64,000 bases of DNA from the NCBI GenBank assembly GCA_043787975.1, contig JAYVUK010000062.1:1-64000 (forward strand), given 5' to 3'. Origin of the DNA: JAPLDA01 sp043787975 (GTDB taxonomy: Bacteria; Bacteroidota; Bacteroidia; AKYH767-A; 2013-40CM-41-45). Both the position numbers and the translations under genes were made by a program. Below the pieces are notes generated by a model. It was not told where the DNA came from. It made no database searches and saw nothing but the letters and a program-made list of their open reading frames with translations. Numbering within the stretch: position 1 is the first letter of the stretch; each line of letters starts with the position of its first letter. Below, piece by piece: positions 8,586-17,230 of this stretch.

Positions 8586-10046
8586 ATGGAGCACCAGCCG
8601 GTTATTTTCTTTGTTCAGGATAATAAAATCGAGGCAATCGATTTCAGTAATTCCGATTTCAAACCGACAACAACGCTGCTAAATTTCTTAAGGAATTCTC
8701 CAACTCATAAAGGAACTAAAGAAGGATGCGCAGAGGGTGATTGCGGAGCCTGTACTGTGGTGTTGGGTGAGTTGAATCATGCGAACAAGATCAAATACAC
8801 GGCAATCGATTCATGTCTTGTTTTTCTGCCCATGCTTCATGGTAAACAATTGATCACCGTTGAAGATGTATCTGATCAGGAAAATAAAAAAGAGATTCTG
8901 CATCCGGTTCAGCAGGCAATGGTAGAAGGAAACGGAAGTCAATGCGGCTATTGTACTCCCGGATTCATCATGTCCATGCTTGCACTTTATAAAAATGAAA
9001 ATCATCCTTCAAAAGAAAGTATTGAGGACGCTTTAACAGGAAACCTTTGCCGATGCACAGGCTATAAATCCATTGTTGAAGCAGCTTCCCACGCTTGTGT
9101 ACACAAAGGGATTGACCATTTCTCGGAGAAAGAAGAGTTGATTGGGAAATTACTTTTGAAAATTCGTCAAGAAAATCATTCACTGAGTATTAAGACAAAT
9201 CAACAAACTTATTTTCAACCTAAAACACTTCAGGAAGCATTGAAATTAAAATCTGAAAATCCAGATTCGCTTTTGATCAATGGTGCTACTGATATTGCAT
9301 TGCGTGTTACGAAGAAACATGAACACCTTCCGTATGTCATTGATCTTTCTTCTGTTGATGAATTAAAGAAGTTTAAGAAAAGTGGAAATGAATTTGATAT
9401 TGGCGCAGGTCTAAGTCTTGAAGAAATAAAATTAAAAGTTGAAAATGAATTCCCGGCACTTTTTGATATGTTAAAAGTTTTTGGTTCGCGCCAGATTCGC
9501 TCACTTGCTACGTTGGGAGGAAATATCGGATCTGCATCTCCCATTGGTGATATGATTCCTGTATTGATGGCTTACAATGCTGTCATTCACCTGGAAAATT
9601 CTACAGAAAAAAGAGATTTTCATATCAATGATTTTATAACCGGTTATCGTCAGACAAAAAAAAAACAGAGCGAAATAATTACGTCCGTCACGATTCCGAT
9701 TCCCGGAAAGGATTCCATTGTAAAATCGTATAAAGTTTCAAAACGAAAGGACTTAGACATCTCTACTTTAAGCAGTGGATGTATGTTGAAATTGAAAGAT
9801 AAAAAAGTGGAAGACATCATTCTTGCGTATGGAGGAATGGCTGCAACGACAAAGCGGGCAACTGCAACGGAAAATTTTCTGAAAGGAAAAGTATGGAGCA
9901 GGGAAGTTGTGGAAGAAGCATCAGAAATTATTTTCAACGAATTCACACCCCTCTCTGACGCAAGATCAGGAGCGGAGTTCAGAAAAGTGGCATCAAAAAA
10001 TTTGCTCATCAAATTCTGGAGTGAAACGGTAGACCATACATCATAA
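8586..10046 (+). CDS. xdhA: Xanthine dehydrogenase small subunit (2Fe-2S / FAD)
   Basis: At 486 aa it joins the two-cluster ferredoxin module to the FAD module, as in XdhA. The first [2Fe-2S] site uses C48, C53 and C56 plus a Cys near 78. The second uses C120 and C123 with C155 and C157 (C-R-C-T-G-Y). The FAD domain (about 205-480) carries the A-T-L-G-G-N-I-G-S-A-S-P-I-G-D nucleotide-binding stretch. It passes electrons from the molybdenum subunit to FAD and then NAD or another acceptor. It is first in the ureide operon; xdhB starts 3 nt after its stop. No xdhC-type cofactor insertion gene is in the window. Confidence 0.95.
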   Translation: MEHQPVIFFVQDNKIEAIDFSNSDFKPTTTLLNFLRNSPTHKGTKEGCAEGDCGACTVVLGELNHANKIKYTAIDSCLVFLPMLHGKQLITVEDVSDQENKKEILHPVQQAMVEGNGSQCGYCTPGFIMSMLALYKNENHPSKESIEDALTGNLCRCTGYKSIVEAASHACVHKGIDHFSEKEELIGKLLLKIRQENHSLSIKTNQQTYFQPKTLQEALKLKSENPDSLLINGATDIALRVTKKHEHLPYVIDLSSVDELKKFKKSGNEFDIGAGLSLEEIKLKVENEFPALFDMLKVFGSRQIRSLATLGGNIGSASPIGDMIPVLMAYNAVIHLENSTEKRDFHINDFITGYRQTKKKQSEIITSVTIPIPGKDSIVKSYKVSKRKDLDISTLSSGCMLKLKDKKVEDIILAYGGMAATTKRATATENFLKGKVWSREVVEEASEIIFNEFTPLSDARSGAEFRKVASKNLLIKFWSETVDHTS

Positions 10047-10049
10047 GCT

Positions 10050-12374
10050 GTGTCAAGCATTCCTCACGATAGCGCCACCAAGCATGTAAGCGGACAATCC
10101 GTTTACATTGATGATATATTGGTGAACTCGCAACTACTGGTTGGGCGTGTTGTCTATAGTTCCTATGCTCATGCAAAAATAGAATCGCTTGATCTTTTAA
10201 AGGCAAAATCATTAAAGGGAGTTCACGCAGTTCTTTGCTTCAAAGATATTCCCGGACACAACCAGATGGGACCTGTGGTTCATGATGAACCCTGTCTTGC
10301 TGTTGATGAAGTGAATTGTATTGGCCAGGCGATTGTGCTTATAGCTGCTGAGAACGAAGAGATCGCTGTAGAAGCAGAAAAGCTGATCAATATCGAATAC
10401 GAAGCCCTCGAACCGATTCTTGATATTCAAACGGCGATTGAAAAAAAATCTTTGCTTGCTCAGGAGAGAACGATGCAGCGAGGAGATGCAGAAGGTGTAT
10501 TAAAAAATTGTTCCCACAAGATTCATGGTAAACTTGAAACAGGCGCGCAGGAACATTGGTACCTGGAAACTCAATCCTGTCTTTGCATTCCGGGAGAAGA
10601 TAAGGAGATGAATGTTTTTTCTTCAACACAACATCCTTCGGAAACGCAGGCAATTGTTGCAGAAGTTTTAGGAATTCCCAAAAATGAAGTCGTTGTAGAA
10701 ACACGCAGGATGGGCGGAGCCTTTGGCGGGAAAGAAACGCAGGCGAATCATACAGCGGCATGGACTGCATTATTATCTCATGCAACCAAGCGCCCTGTGA
10801 AGATTCGTTTGTTCAGGGATGACGATCAGAAAATAACAGGAAAGCGTCATCGCTTTTTAATTAAGTACGAAGCAGGCTTTGACGATTCCGGAAAATTACT
10901 CGTTGTAAAATTTGAATTGAATGCTGATGCAGGCTGTACGACTGATCTAAGCATGGCAATTCTTGAGCGGGCGATGTTGCATGCTGACAACGCTTATTAT
11001 GTTCCGAGTATGTTAGTGGTTGGAAAAGCGTATCGTACCAATCTGCCGTCTAACACGGCTTTCAGGGGTTTCGGTGGTCCACAGGGAATAGCCGGAATGG
11101 AAACCATCATGGATCGCATTGCTCGTTATTTGAAGAAGGATTCAGCAGAAATTCGTTATCTGAATTTTTATGGTGTTGAAAAAAATAACATCACTCATTA
11201 CGGTCAAGAGGTTGAATTAAATCGTTTGCATACGTTGTATGATGAACTTTATAAATCTTCGGAATACCAAAAGAGAAGAGAGGGAATAAATTCGTTCAAT
11301 GCATCAAATGAGTTTTACAAAAAAGGAATGGCGATGACTCCGGTAAAATTCGGAATCTCGTTCACGACTTCTTTTTTAAATCAAGCCGGTGCACTTGTAA
11401 ATATTTACAAAGACGGAACTGTTCTCGTGAATCATGGCGGAACGGAAATGGGACAAGGCTTGCATACGAAGATTCAGCAAATTGCTGCTGCCGAACTTGG
11501 CGTTTCAGATGATCGTGTAAAAGTAAATGCCACGAATACATCGAAGGTTCCGAATTCATCTGCTACGGCTGCGTCTGCGGGAACGGACCTGAATGGAATG
11601 GCTGTTAAGGATGCCATTGAGAAATTAAAATCACGAATTGCAAAACAACTTTCGGTTGAGTTTTCAAAACAACATCCTGAAAAACCAACTTCGGAAGGGC
11701 ACCTGGTTTTTGAAAATAATTCGATTGTTGATTCACGTTATCCTGATCGGAAAATTGCATTCGATGAAGCGATGGTTTTGTGTCATTTGAACCAGGTGAG
11801 TTTGAGCGCCACAGGATTTTATAAAACACCAAATATTGGTTGGGATAAAATAAAAGGTTGGGGAAAACCTTTTAATTATTTTTCATTCGGAATGGCTGTG
11901 AGTGAAGTAATGGTTGATACGTTGACAGGTTATCATAAAAACCTTCGCACAGATATTTTGCATGATGTGGGTGATTCAATTAATCCGGGGATTGATCTCG
12001 GGCAGGTAGAGGGAGGATTTATCCAGGGATTAGGATGGTGTACCACAGAAGAAATAAAATGGGATGATAAGGGGAATCTTCTCAATCACTCTCCGGATAC
12101 GTATAAGATACCCTCTGTTCAGGATATACCTGAAGATTTCAGAGTTGAATTGTTGCAACATGTTCCCAACCCGAATGCAATACGAAAAAGTAAAGCTGTT
12201 GCGGAACCACCGTTGATGCTGGCATTTAGTACATGGCTTGCAATTAAAGATGCAATTTCTTCGGTTGGAAATCATATGTATGAGCCAGCATTTAAATTGC
12301 CTGCAACCAATGAAGTGATCCTGCTTTCTATTGAAGACATCAGGAAGAAAGTGAAGGAGGAAAAAAAATCATGA
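10050..12374 (+). CDS. xdhB: Xanthine dehydrogenase molybdopterin-binding large subunit
   Basis: This 774-aa subunit oxidises hypoxanthine and xanthine to urate at the molybdenum centre. Molybdopterin and substrate motifs are present: G-G-A-F-G-G-K-E from residue 222, A-F-R-G-F-G-G-P-Q near 340, G-G-T-E-M-G-Q-G-L and the catalytic base Glu719 in V-A-E-P-P-L. Translation starts at a GTG 3 nt after the xdhA stop; the first residues read S-S-I-P-H-D-S-A-T-K-H-V-S-G, as expected for the family. The stop overlaps the puuD start (ATGA), implying coupled translation. Confidence 0.95.
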   Translation: MSSIPHDSATKHVSGQSVYIDDILVNSQLLVGRVVYSSYAHAKIESLDLLKAKSLKGVHAVLCFKDIPGHNQMGPVVHDEPCLAVDEVNCIGQAIVLIAAENEEIAVEAEKLINIEYEALEPILDIQTAIEKKSLLAQERTMQRGDAEGVLKNCSHKIHGKLETGAQEHWYLETQSCLCIPGEDKEMNVFSSTQHPSETQAIVAEVLGIPKNEVVVETRRMGGAFGGKETQANHTAAWTALLSHATKRPVKIRLFRDDDQKITGKRHRFLIKYEAGFDDSGKLLVVKFELNADAGCTTDLSMAILERAMLHADNAYYVPSMLVVGKAYRTNLPSNTAFRGFGGPQGIAGMETIMDRIARYLKKDSAEIRYLNFYGVEKNNITHYGQEVELNRLHTLYDELYKSSEYQKRREGINSFNASNEFYKKGMAMTPVKFGISFTTSFLNQAGALVNIYKDGTVLVNHGGTEMGQGLHTKIQQIAAAELGVSDDRVKVNATNTSKVPNSSATAASAGTDLNGMAVKDAIEKLKSRIAKQLSVEFSKQHPEKPTSEGHLVFENNSIVDSRYPDRKIAFDEAMVLCHLNQVSLSATGFYKTPNIGWDKIKGWGKPFNYFSFGMAVSEVMVDTLTGYHKNLRTDILHDVGDSINPGIDLGQVEGGFIQGLGWCTTEEIKWDDKGNLLNHSPDTYKIPSVQDIPEDFRVELLQHVPNPNAIRKSKAVAEPPLMLAFSTWLAIKDAISSVGNHMYEPAFKLPATNEVILLSIEDIRKKVKEEKKS

Positions 12375-13777
12375 GGATTGGAACTGATCTTTTTGTTTTT
12401 ATCGTATCGATTTCTTTGTTACTGATTGCAATCGCTCTCCAATACATCATAAGAATTCTAAAGCGAACCTCCGGTCCGGCAGAAACGGATGATTCTTTTC
12501 AAAACATTATTCTCTACAAAAATCTTTTTCTGATTGGTGCCTGTTCAATGTTGATTATTTTTTTCGTCTATAAAGAAGTTGCCAAATACGGACTTGAATC
12601 GCACGTGATGGAGTGGTTAAATCTTGTCGTTCGTTGGGCGCATGTGGTACTTGGCATTTCATGGATCGGGGCATCGTTCTATTTTATTTTTTTAGAAAAC
12701 AGTTTGAACCGTACAGAAAATCTTCGCGATGAATTAGCGGGAAATCTTTGGGCAATTCATGGCGGAGGATTTTATTATATAGAAAAATATAAAGTCGCTC
12801 CTGCACAATTACCAAAAACGCTTCATTGGTTTAAGTACGAAGCGTACTTCACATGGCTCACGGGATTTCTTTTGCTTATGCTTGTTTATTACATGAATGC
12901 AAAAGCATTTATGATTGATCCGTCTGTTCGCGACATTACTTCTTCCACAGCAATTTACATTGGTATCGGGACAATTATTTTTGGATGGGTTGTCTATGAT
13001 TTACTGTGTAAAACAGCATTGCTTCATCAAAAAAAAATATTCGCACTGGTAGGTTTTATCATCATCACCGTCATTTCATTTTTTCTGAGTAAGGTATTGA
13101 GCGGAAGAGCAGCTTTTATGCATATCGGAGCATTGATCGGAACCATCATGGCGGGAAATGTTTTCTTCACGATCATCCCTGCCCAGAAGGCAATGGTGAA
13201 AGCTGCAAAAGAAAATAAACCGCTTGATCCCAATCTCGGAAAGTATGCCGGGCTTCGTTCTTTACATAATAATTACATGACTCTGCCGGTCATTTTTATT
13301 ATGATCAGCAATCATTTTCCAAGCACGTTTGGAAATGCGTTTAACTGGGCTGTGTTGGCGGGACTTACTATTACCAGTGTTGCAGTTCGGCACTTTATTA
13401 ATTTATATGAGAAAGGAAAATATGCAATTTGGATCATTCCTTTTTCTGTGGTTGCATTGATTGCCCTGGTATTGATTACTGCTCCTTCAAAGACTGTAAG
13501 AAAAAATTCTGCTCCTGTTTCATTTTTACAAGTTCAGCCCATTATTCAGAAAAGATGCATGCAATGTCATTCTTCAAATCCGACTGATGATGTTCAAAAG
13601 ATTGCGCCAAACGGAATTGTATTCGATACACCTGATCAGCTTGAAAAGCAAAAGGAAAGAATTATGATTCGCGTGGTTCAAACGAAGACGATGCCTCAGG
13701 CAAATAAAACAGGAATTACGGAGGAAGAACGTGAACTCATCGGAAGTTGGATTGAACAGGGTGGGAAGGTTAATTAG
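12371..13777 (+). CDS. puuD: Membrane-bound urate oxidase (hydroxylase) with cytochrome c domain
   Basis: The 468-aa protein has about eight transmembrane helices, then a C-terminal cytochrome c domain with C396-M-Q-C399-H400 and a Met ligand candidate in K-T-M-P-Q. The membrane part includes the family segments W-A-H-V-V-L-G-I-S-W-I-G-A-S-F and the His-rich region near residue 300. PuuD-type enzymes hydroxylate urate to 5-hydroxyisourate and pass electrons to the respiratory chain rather than making hydrogen peroxide. Its dependence on covalent haem ties it to the Ccm system encoded later in the window. It overlaps xdhB by four bases. Confidence 0.93.
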   Translation: MRIGTDLFVFIVSISLLLIAIALQYIIRILKRTSGPAETDDSFQNIILYKNLFLIGACSMLIIFFVYKEVAKYGLESHVMEWLNLVVRWAHVVLGISWIGASFYFIFLENSLNRTENLRDELAGNLWAIHGGGFYYIEKYKVAPAQLPKTLHWFKYEAYFTWLTGFLLLMLVYYMNAKAFMIDPSVRDITSSTAIYIGIGTIIFGWVVYDLLCKTALLHQKKIFALVGFIIITVISFFLSKVLSGRAAFMHIGALIGTIMAGNVFFTIIPAQKAMVKAAKENKPLDPNLGKYAGLRSLHNNYMTLPVIFIMISNHFPSTFGNAFNWAVLAGLTITSVAVRHFINLYEKGKYAIWIIPFSVVALIALVLITAPSKTVRKNSAPVSFLQVQPIIQKRCMQCHSSNPTDDVQKIAPNGIVFDTPDQLEKQKERIMIRVVQTKTMPQANKTGITEEERELIGSWIEQGGKVN

Positions 13778-13805
13778 CTGATTTGATAATTAGCTAATGT
13801 GATGA

Positions 13806-15197
13806 TTGAAAAAGTATGAAATTGTTTATCGTGAAAGAGGAGAAAAATTGAAAGCAGAATTTGGAATACATAGTAGTAGAACGTTAACTCCTTCCGGAAT
13901 TATAGAAGCTACCGTTTTTATTGCCGATGGAAAAATTGCTGACGTTATTCTAGGTAAAGTAAAGAGTGATGTTGAAATAATTGACGTTGGTGATTCTGTG
14001 TTAATGCCCGGATTGATTGACTCGCATGTTCATATCAATGAACCCGGACGGACGGATTGGGAGGGTTTTGAGACGGCTACGAAATCTGCAGCAGCCGGAG
14101 GGATTACTACGTTGGTTGATATGCCGCTGAACTCAACTCCGGTCACAACAACTGCAAAGGCATTTCAGGAAAAACTTGAATCGGCAAAAGGAAAACTTTT
14201 TGTCAACTGTGGTTTCTGGGGTGGAATAGTTCCGGGAAATACCAATGATATTCAACCACTGATTGATGCCGGTGTTCTCGGTTTCAAGGCATTTCTCACA
14301 CATTCAGGCATCGATGATTTTCCAAATGTCGATGTAACTGATTTGGAAAAAGCATCACCGTTCCTTTCGGAAAAAAATATTCCATTATTGATTCATGCTG
14401 AATTGGATTGGGAGCATCACGGACAAAAAGCATTGGAAGAAAATCCGACTTCTTATAAAGCATATCTTAATTCTCGTCCGAAGGAGTGGGAAGACGAGGC
14501 AATCGCCATGATGATTGATTTGTGTGAAACTTTTAAATTGAAAGTTCACATTGTTCATTTATCATCTTCAAATTCTATTGAGTCGTTGAAAGCAGCACGT
14601 AGAAAAGGCTTGCCGATAACTGTTGAAACGTGTCCGCATTATTTGTTTTTTAATGCTGAAAATATCCCGGATGGTGACACACGATTCAAATGTGCACCAC
14701 CGATTCGGGAAAAGGTGAACAACGATTTGCTGTGGCAGGCAGTAAAAGATAATTTGATTGACTTTGTCGTAACGGATCATTCACCCGCTCCGCCATCACT
14801 GAAGAAAACAGAGACTGGAAATTTGAAGGAGGCTTGGGGAGGAATTGCATCACTGCAGTTTTCTCTTCCTGTCGTGTGGACGCTGATGAAAAGGAATAAT
14901 TTTCAGTTGGAAGAGTTGTCCCGCTTGATGAGTGGCAATGTTGCAAAATTTCTTTCCCTGGATAAATCGAAAGGGAAAATTGAAAAAGGTTTTGATGCTG
15001 ACCTGGTGATTTGGAATCCTGAAAATAAATTCATGGTGCAGCAATCCATCACGCATCATCGTCATAAGATATCACCTTATGAAGGACTTGAGTTGTCCGG
15101 AGTTGTTGAACAAACCTATGTCGGAGGAAAAAAGGTCTTTGACCACGGTTCATTTGTATCTTCGCCAACAGGAAAAATTATTTTGAGAAATTCATAA
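13806..15197 (+). CDS. allB: Allantoinase
   Basis: This 463-aa cyclic amidohydrolase opens the hydantoin ring of allantoin to give allantoate. The metal site is complete: H74-V-H76 followed by N-E-P-G-R-T, the carboxylated Lys161 in F-K-A-F, H-A-E and H-L-S His residues, and the T-D-H-S-P-A-P Asp. An in-frame TGA lies directly upstream and no ATG occurs before residue 60, so the TTG at 13806 must be the start. A short TTAGCTGATT / ATTAGCTAAT inverted repeat fills the gap after puuD. Its stop overlaps the alc ATG by one base. Confidence 0.93.
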   Translation: MKKYEIVYRERGEKLKAEFGIHSSRTLTPSGIIEATVFIADGKIADVILGKVKSDVEIIDVGDSVLMPGLIDSHVHINEPGRTDWEGFETATKSAAAGGITTLVDMPLNSTPVTTTAKAFQEKLESAKGKLFVNCGFWGGIVPGNTNDIQPLIDAGVLGFKAFLTHSGIDDFPNVDVTDLEKASPFLSEKNIPLLIHAELDWEHHGQKALEENPTSYKAYLNSRPKEWEDEAIAMMIDLCETFKLKVHIVHLSSSNSIESLKAARRKGLPITVETCPHYLFFNAENIPDGDTRFKCAPPIREKVNNDLLWQAVKDNLIDFVVTDHSPAPPSLKKTETGNLKEAWGGIASLQFSLPVVWTLMKRNNFQLEELSRLMSGNVAKFLSLDKSKGKIEKGFDADLVIWNPENKFMVQQSITHHRHKISPYEGLELSGVVEQTYVGGKKVFDHGSFVSSPTGKIILRNS

Positions 15198-16210
15198 TGA
15201 TAGATAGTCCAAACAAGCCTACATTCACTCGATTGCTTAACCTGGCTGCAGATAAACTTGGTGCAAAAGCAATTTCCTGCAGCGATGATTTTTTTGCAGA
15301 GAAGGAGAATCTCATCAAAGATGGAAGAGGGATTTTTATTCCGGATAAATATACCGATCGTGGTAAATGGATGGATGGCTGGGAATCACGAAGGAAAAGA
15401 ATTCCCGGTTACGATTGGTGCATTGTGAAACTTGGTGCTCCCGGAACGATTAAAGGATTTGATATTGACACGAATCATTTTTTAGGTAATCATCCACCTC
15501 ATGCTTCTGTGGATGCGTGCAGTGTTTCAGCAGTTGATGAATCATTGTTGAATTCATCGGAAACGAAATGGATAGAAATACTTCCAAAGTCTTCACTAAA
15601 TCCGGGAAGTCAGATTTTTTTTGAAACTACTGATCAAACCGTCTTTACACATGTTCGACTGAATATCTATCCTGACGGAGGAGTCGCACGATTGAAAGTG
15701 TACGGTGAAGTTTATAAAGACTGGAGTGATGTTAAGCAGGGTGAAATCGTTGATCTTGCTTCTGCTCTCAATGGAGCGAAAGCAATAGGTTGCAACGACA
15801 TGTTCTTTTCTCACATGGATAATTTACTCATGCCTGGTCGTGGAGTAAATATGGGCGATGGTTGGGAGACAAAACGTAACCGAACTCCAAACAATATGGA
15901 TTGGGTAATTATCCGGCTTGCTCACCAAGGGTTAATTAAAAGGATTCTTGTTGATACATGTCACTTCAAAGGCAACTATCCTGATTCATGCTCGATTGAA
16001 GGTTGCGTTATTTCAAGAGAAGAAGAAAAAAATATTTCATCAGATAAAATTGTATGGAAGGAAATTTTACCGAAGCAAAAACTAAAAGCTGACAATGAGC
16101 ATGTATTTGAAAAGGAAATTATTTCTGATGCATCGTGTACACATGTTCGTTTGTTCATCTATCCGGATGGTGGCGTGAGCAGGTTGCGACTTTTGGGAAC
16201 AATTAAATAA
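15197..16210 (+). CDS. alc: Allantoicase
   Basis: The 337-aa protein consists of two homologous allantoicase domains (about residues 20-170 and 190-335). Each has the pattern D-G-W-E-(S/T)-(R/K)-R, a D-T-x-H-F-x-G-N-x-P segment and a C-terminal T-H-V-R-L-x-I-Y-P-D-G-G-V. It hydrolyses allantoate to ureidoglycolate and urea. It is translationally coupled to allB (TAATG). No ureidoglycolate lyase or urease gene follows, so the final steps are encoded elsewhere or done by an unrecognised enzyme such as the DUF6986 protein downstream. Confidence 0.95.
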   Translation: MIDSPNKPTFTRLLNLAADKLGAKAISCSDDFFAEKENLIKDGRGIFIPDKYTDRGKWMDGWESRRKRIPGYDWCIVKLGAPGTIKGFDIDTNHFLGNHPPHASVDACSVSAVDESLLNSSETKWIEILPKSSLNPGSQIFFETTDQTVFTHVRLNIYPDGGVARLKVYGEVYKDWSDVKQGEIVDLASALNGAKAIGCNDMFFSHMDNLLMPGRGVNMGDGWETKRNRTPNNMDWVIIRLAHQGLIKRILVDTCHFKGNYPDSCSIEGCVISREEEKNISSDKIVWKEILPKQKLKADNEHVFEKEIISDASCTHVRLFIYPDGGVSRLRLLGTIK

Positions 16211-16315
16211 TGGGAGAACTCAGATTGTCAAGAGGGTCATGATTTTCGCTGAGAGTAAAAATCTTAATTAATCTTAACCATCATGATAATCAACGTTCGA
16301 TTTTAATAGATAATT

Positions 16316-16819
16316 ATGACAATTGAAGCATTAAATAAACTGAGTGATGAAAGTCTAAAGGAAGAGCTGCTGAAATGTTGCGGCTCCTCCAGGTGGGTGA
16401 AGCAAATGATTGCAGCAAAACCTTTCAGAAGTGAAAAGGATTTATTGGTGAAGGCGGAATCGTGCTGGTTTCATACAACGGAAGCCGATTGGATGGAGGC
16501 TTTTTCACATCATCCGAAAATCGGCGATTTGAAAAGTCTGGAAAAGAAATTTGCATCTACCAAATCGCTTGCGAGCGACGAACAGTCAACTATGTATGCC
16601 GCTTCCAAAGCGACATTGGTAGGACTGGCAAAAGGAAATGAGTTGTATGAAAGCAAATTCGGTTTTATCTTTATCGTTTGTGCGACCGGAAAATCTGCAA
16701 AGGAAATGGTAGAGCTTTTAAATGAACGGATCGATAATGATCGCGCTGTTGAATTAAAAATTGCTTCGGAAGAACAACATAAAATCACTACACTTCGTCT
16801 TCAAAAATTAATTGCATGA
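16316..16819 (+). CDS. uraD: OHCU decarboxylase
   Basis: At 167 aa it matches 2-oxo-4-hydroxy-4-carboxy-5-ureidoimidazoline decarboxylase in length and in its H-H-P-K-I-G-D motif (residues 65-71), which holds the catalytic His. The E-Q-x-x-M-Y substrate region and the F-G-F-I-F-I-V-C segment also fit. It converts OHCU to S-allantoin, the third step after urate. It follows alc after 105 nt and overlaps hiuH by four bases (ATGA), so the two partner enzymes are co-translated. Confidence 0.95.
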   Translation: MTIEALNKLSDESLKEELLKCCGSSRWVKQMIAAKPFRSEKDLLVKAESCWFHTTEADWMEAFSHHPKIGDLKSLEKKFASTKSLASDEQSTMYAASKATLVGLAKGNELYESKFGFIFIVCATGKSAKEMVELLNERIDNDRAVELKIASEEQHKITTLRLQKLIA

Positions 16820-17157
16820 GCCAGGTAACCACACACATTCTTGATACAGCGCAGGGAAAACCTGCTGAAGGTATTTCTGTACTTCTCGAAAAGCCGGGAC
16901 CGAAAGGAAGATGGCTTGCTTTTGCGAAAGGCATTTCAAACAAAGATGGAAGAATTCCTGACCTCTTGAAAGAAGGTAAGATTTTAAAAGCAGGAAATTA
17001 CCGACTCACGTTTGATACCGGTGCTTATTTTGGTAAGCAAAAAGCAAAATGTTTTTATCCGTTGGTTCAGATTGTTTTTGAAATCAAAGATGAAAAGCAT
17101 TATCATGTTCCGCTTCTGCTAAGCCCTTACGGCTATTCTACCTATCGCGGAAGCTGA
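16816..17157 (+). CDS. hiuH: 5-hydroxyisourate hydrolase (transthyretin-like)
   Basis: The 113-aa protein begins with T-T-H-I-L-D-T-A-Q-G-K-P-A (active-site His7) and ends with the diagnostic Y-R-G-S tetrapeptide of transthyretin-related HIU hydrolases. It hydrolyses 5-hydroxyisourate made by PuuD to OHCU, the UraD substrate. There is no signal peptide, so it is cytoplasmic. It overlaps the uraD stop. Confidence 0.96.
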   Translation: MSQVTTHILDTAQGKPAEGISVLLEKPGPKGRWLAFAKGISNKDGRIPDLLKEGKILKAGNYRLTFDTGAYFGKQKAKCFYPLVQIVFEIKDEKHYHVPLLLSPYGYSTYRGS

Positions 17158-17182
17158 ATGGAATTTTAAATTCTAAATTAAC

Positions 17183-17228
17183 GGTTGAACTATTGAACTA
17201 TTGAACCATTGAACTCTTGAACCATTAC
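17183..17228. repeat. Iterated TTGAAC(T/C) word upstream of the DUF6986 gene
   Basis: Five imperfect copies of an 8-9 nt word reading TTGAACTA/TTGAACCA stand directly before the start codon. One of several locus-specific word-repeat elements in this window. Confidence 0.7.
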
Positions 17229-17230
17229 CT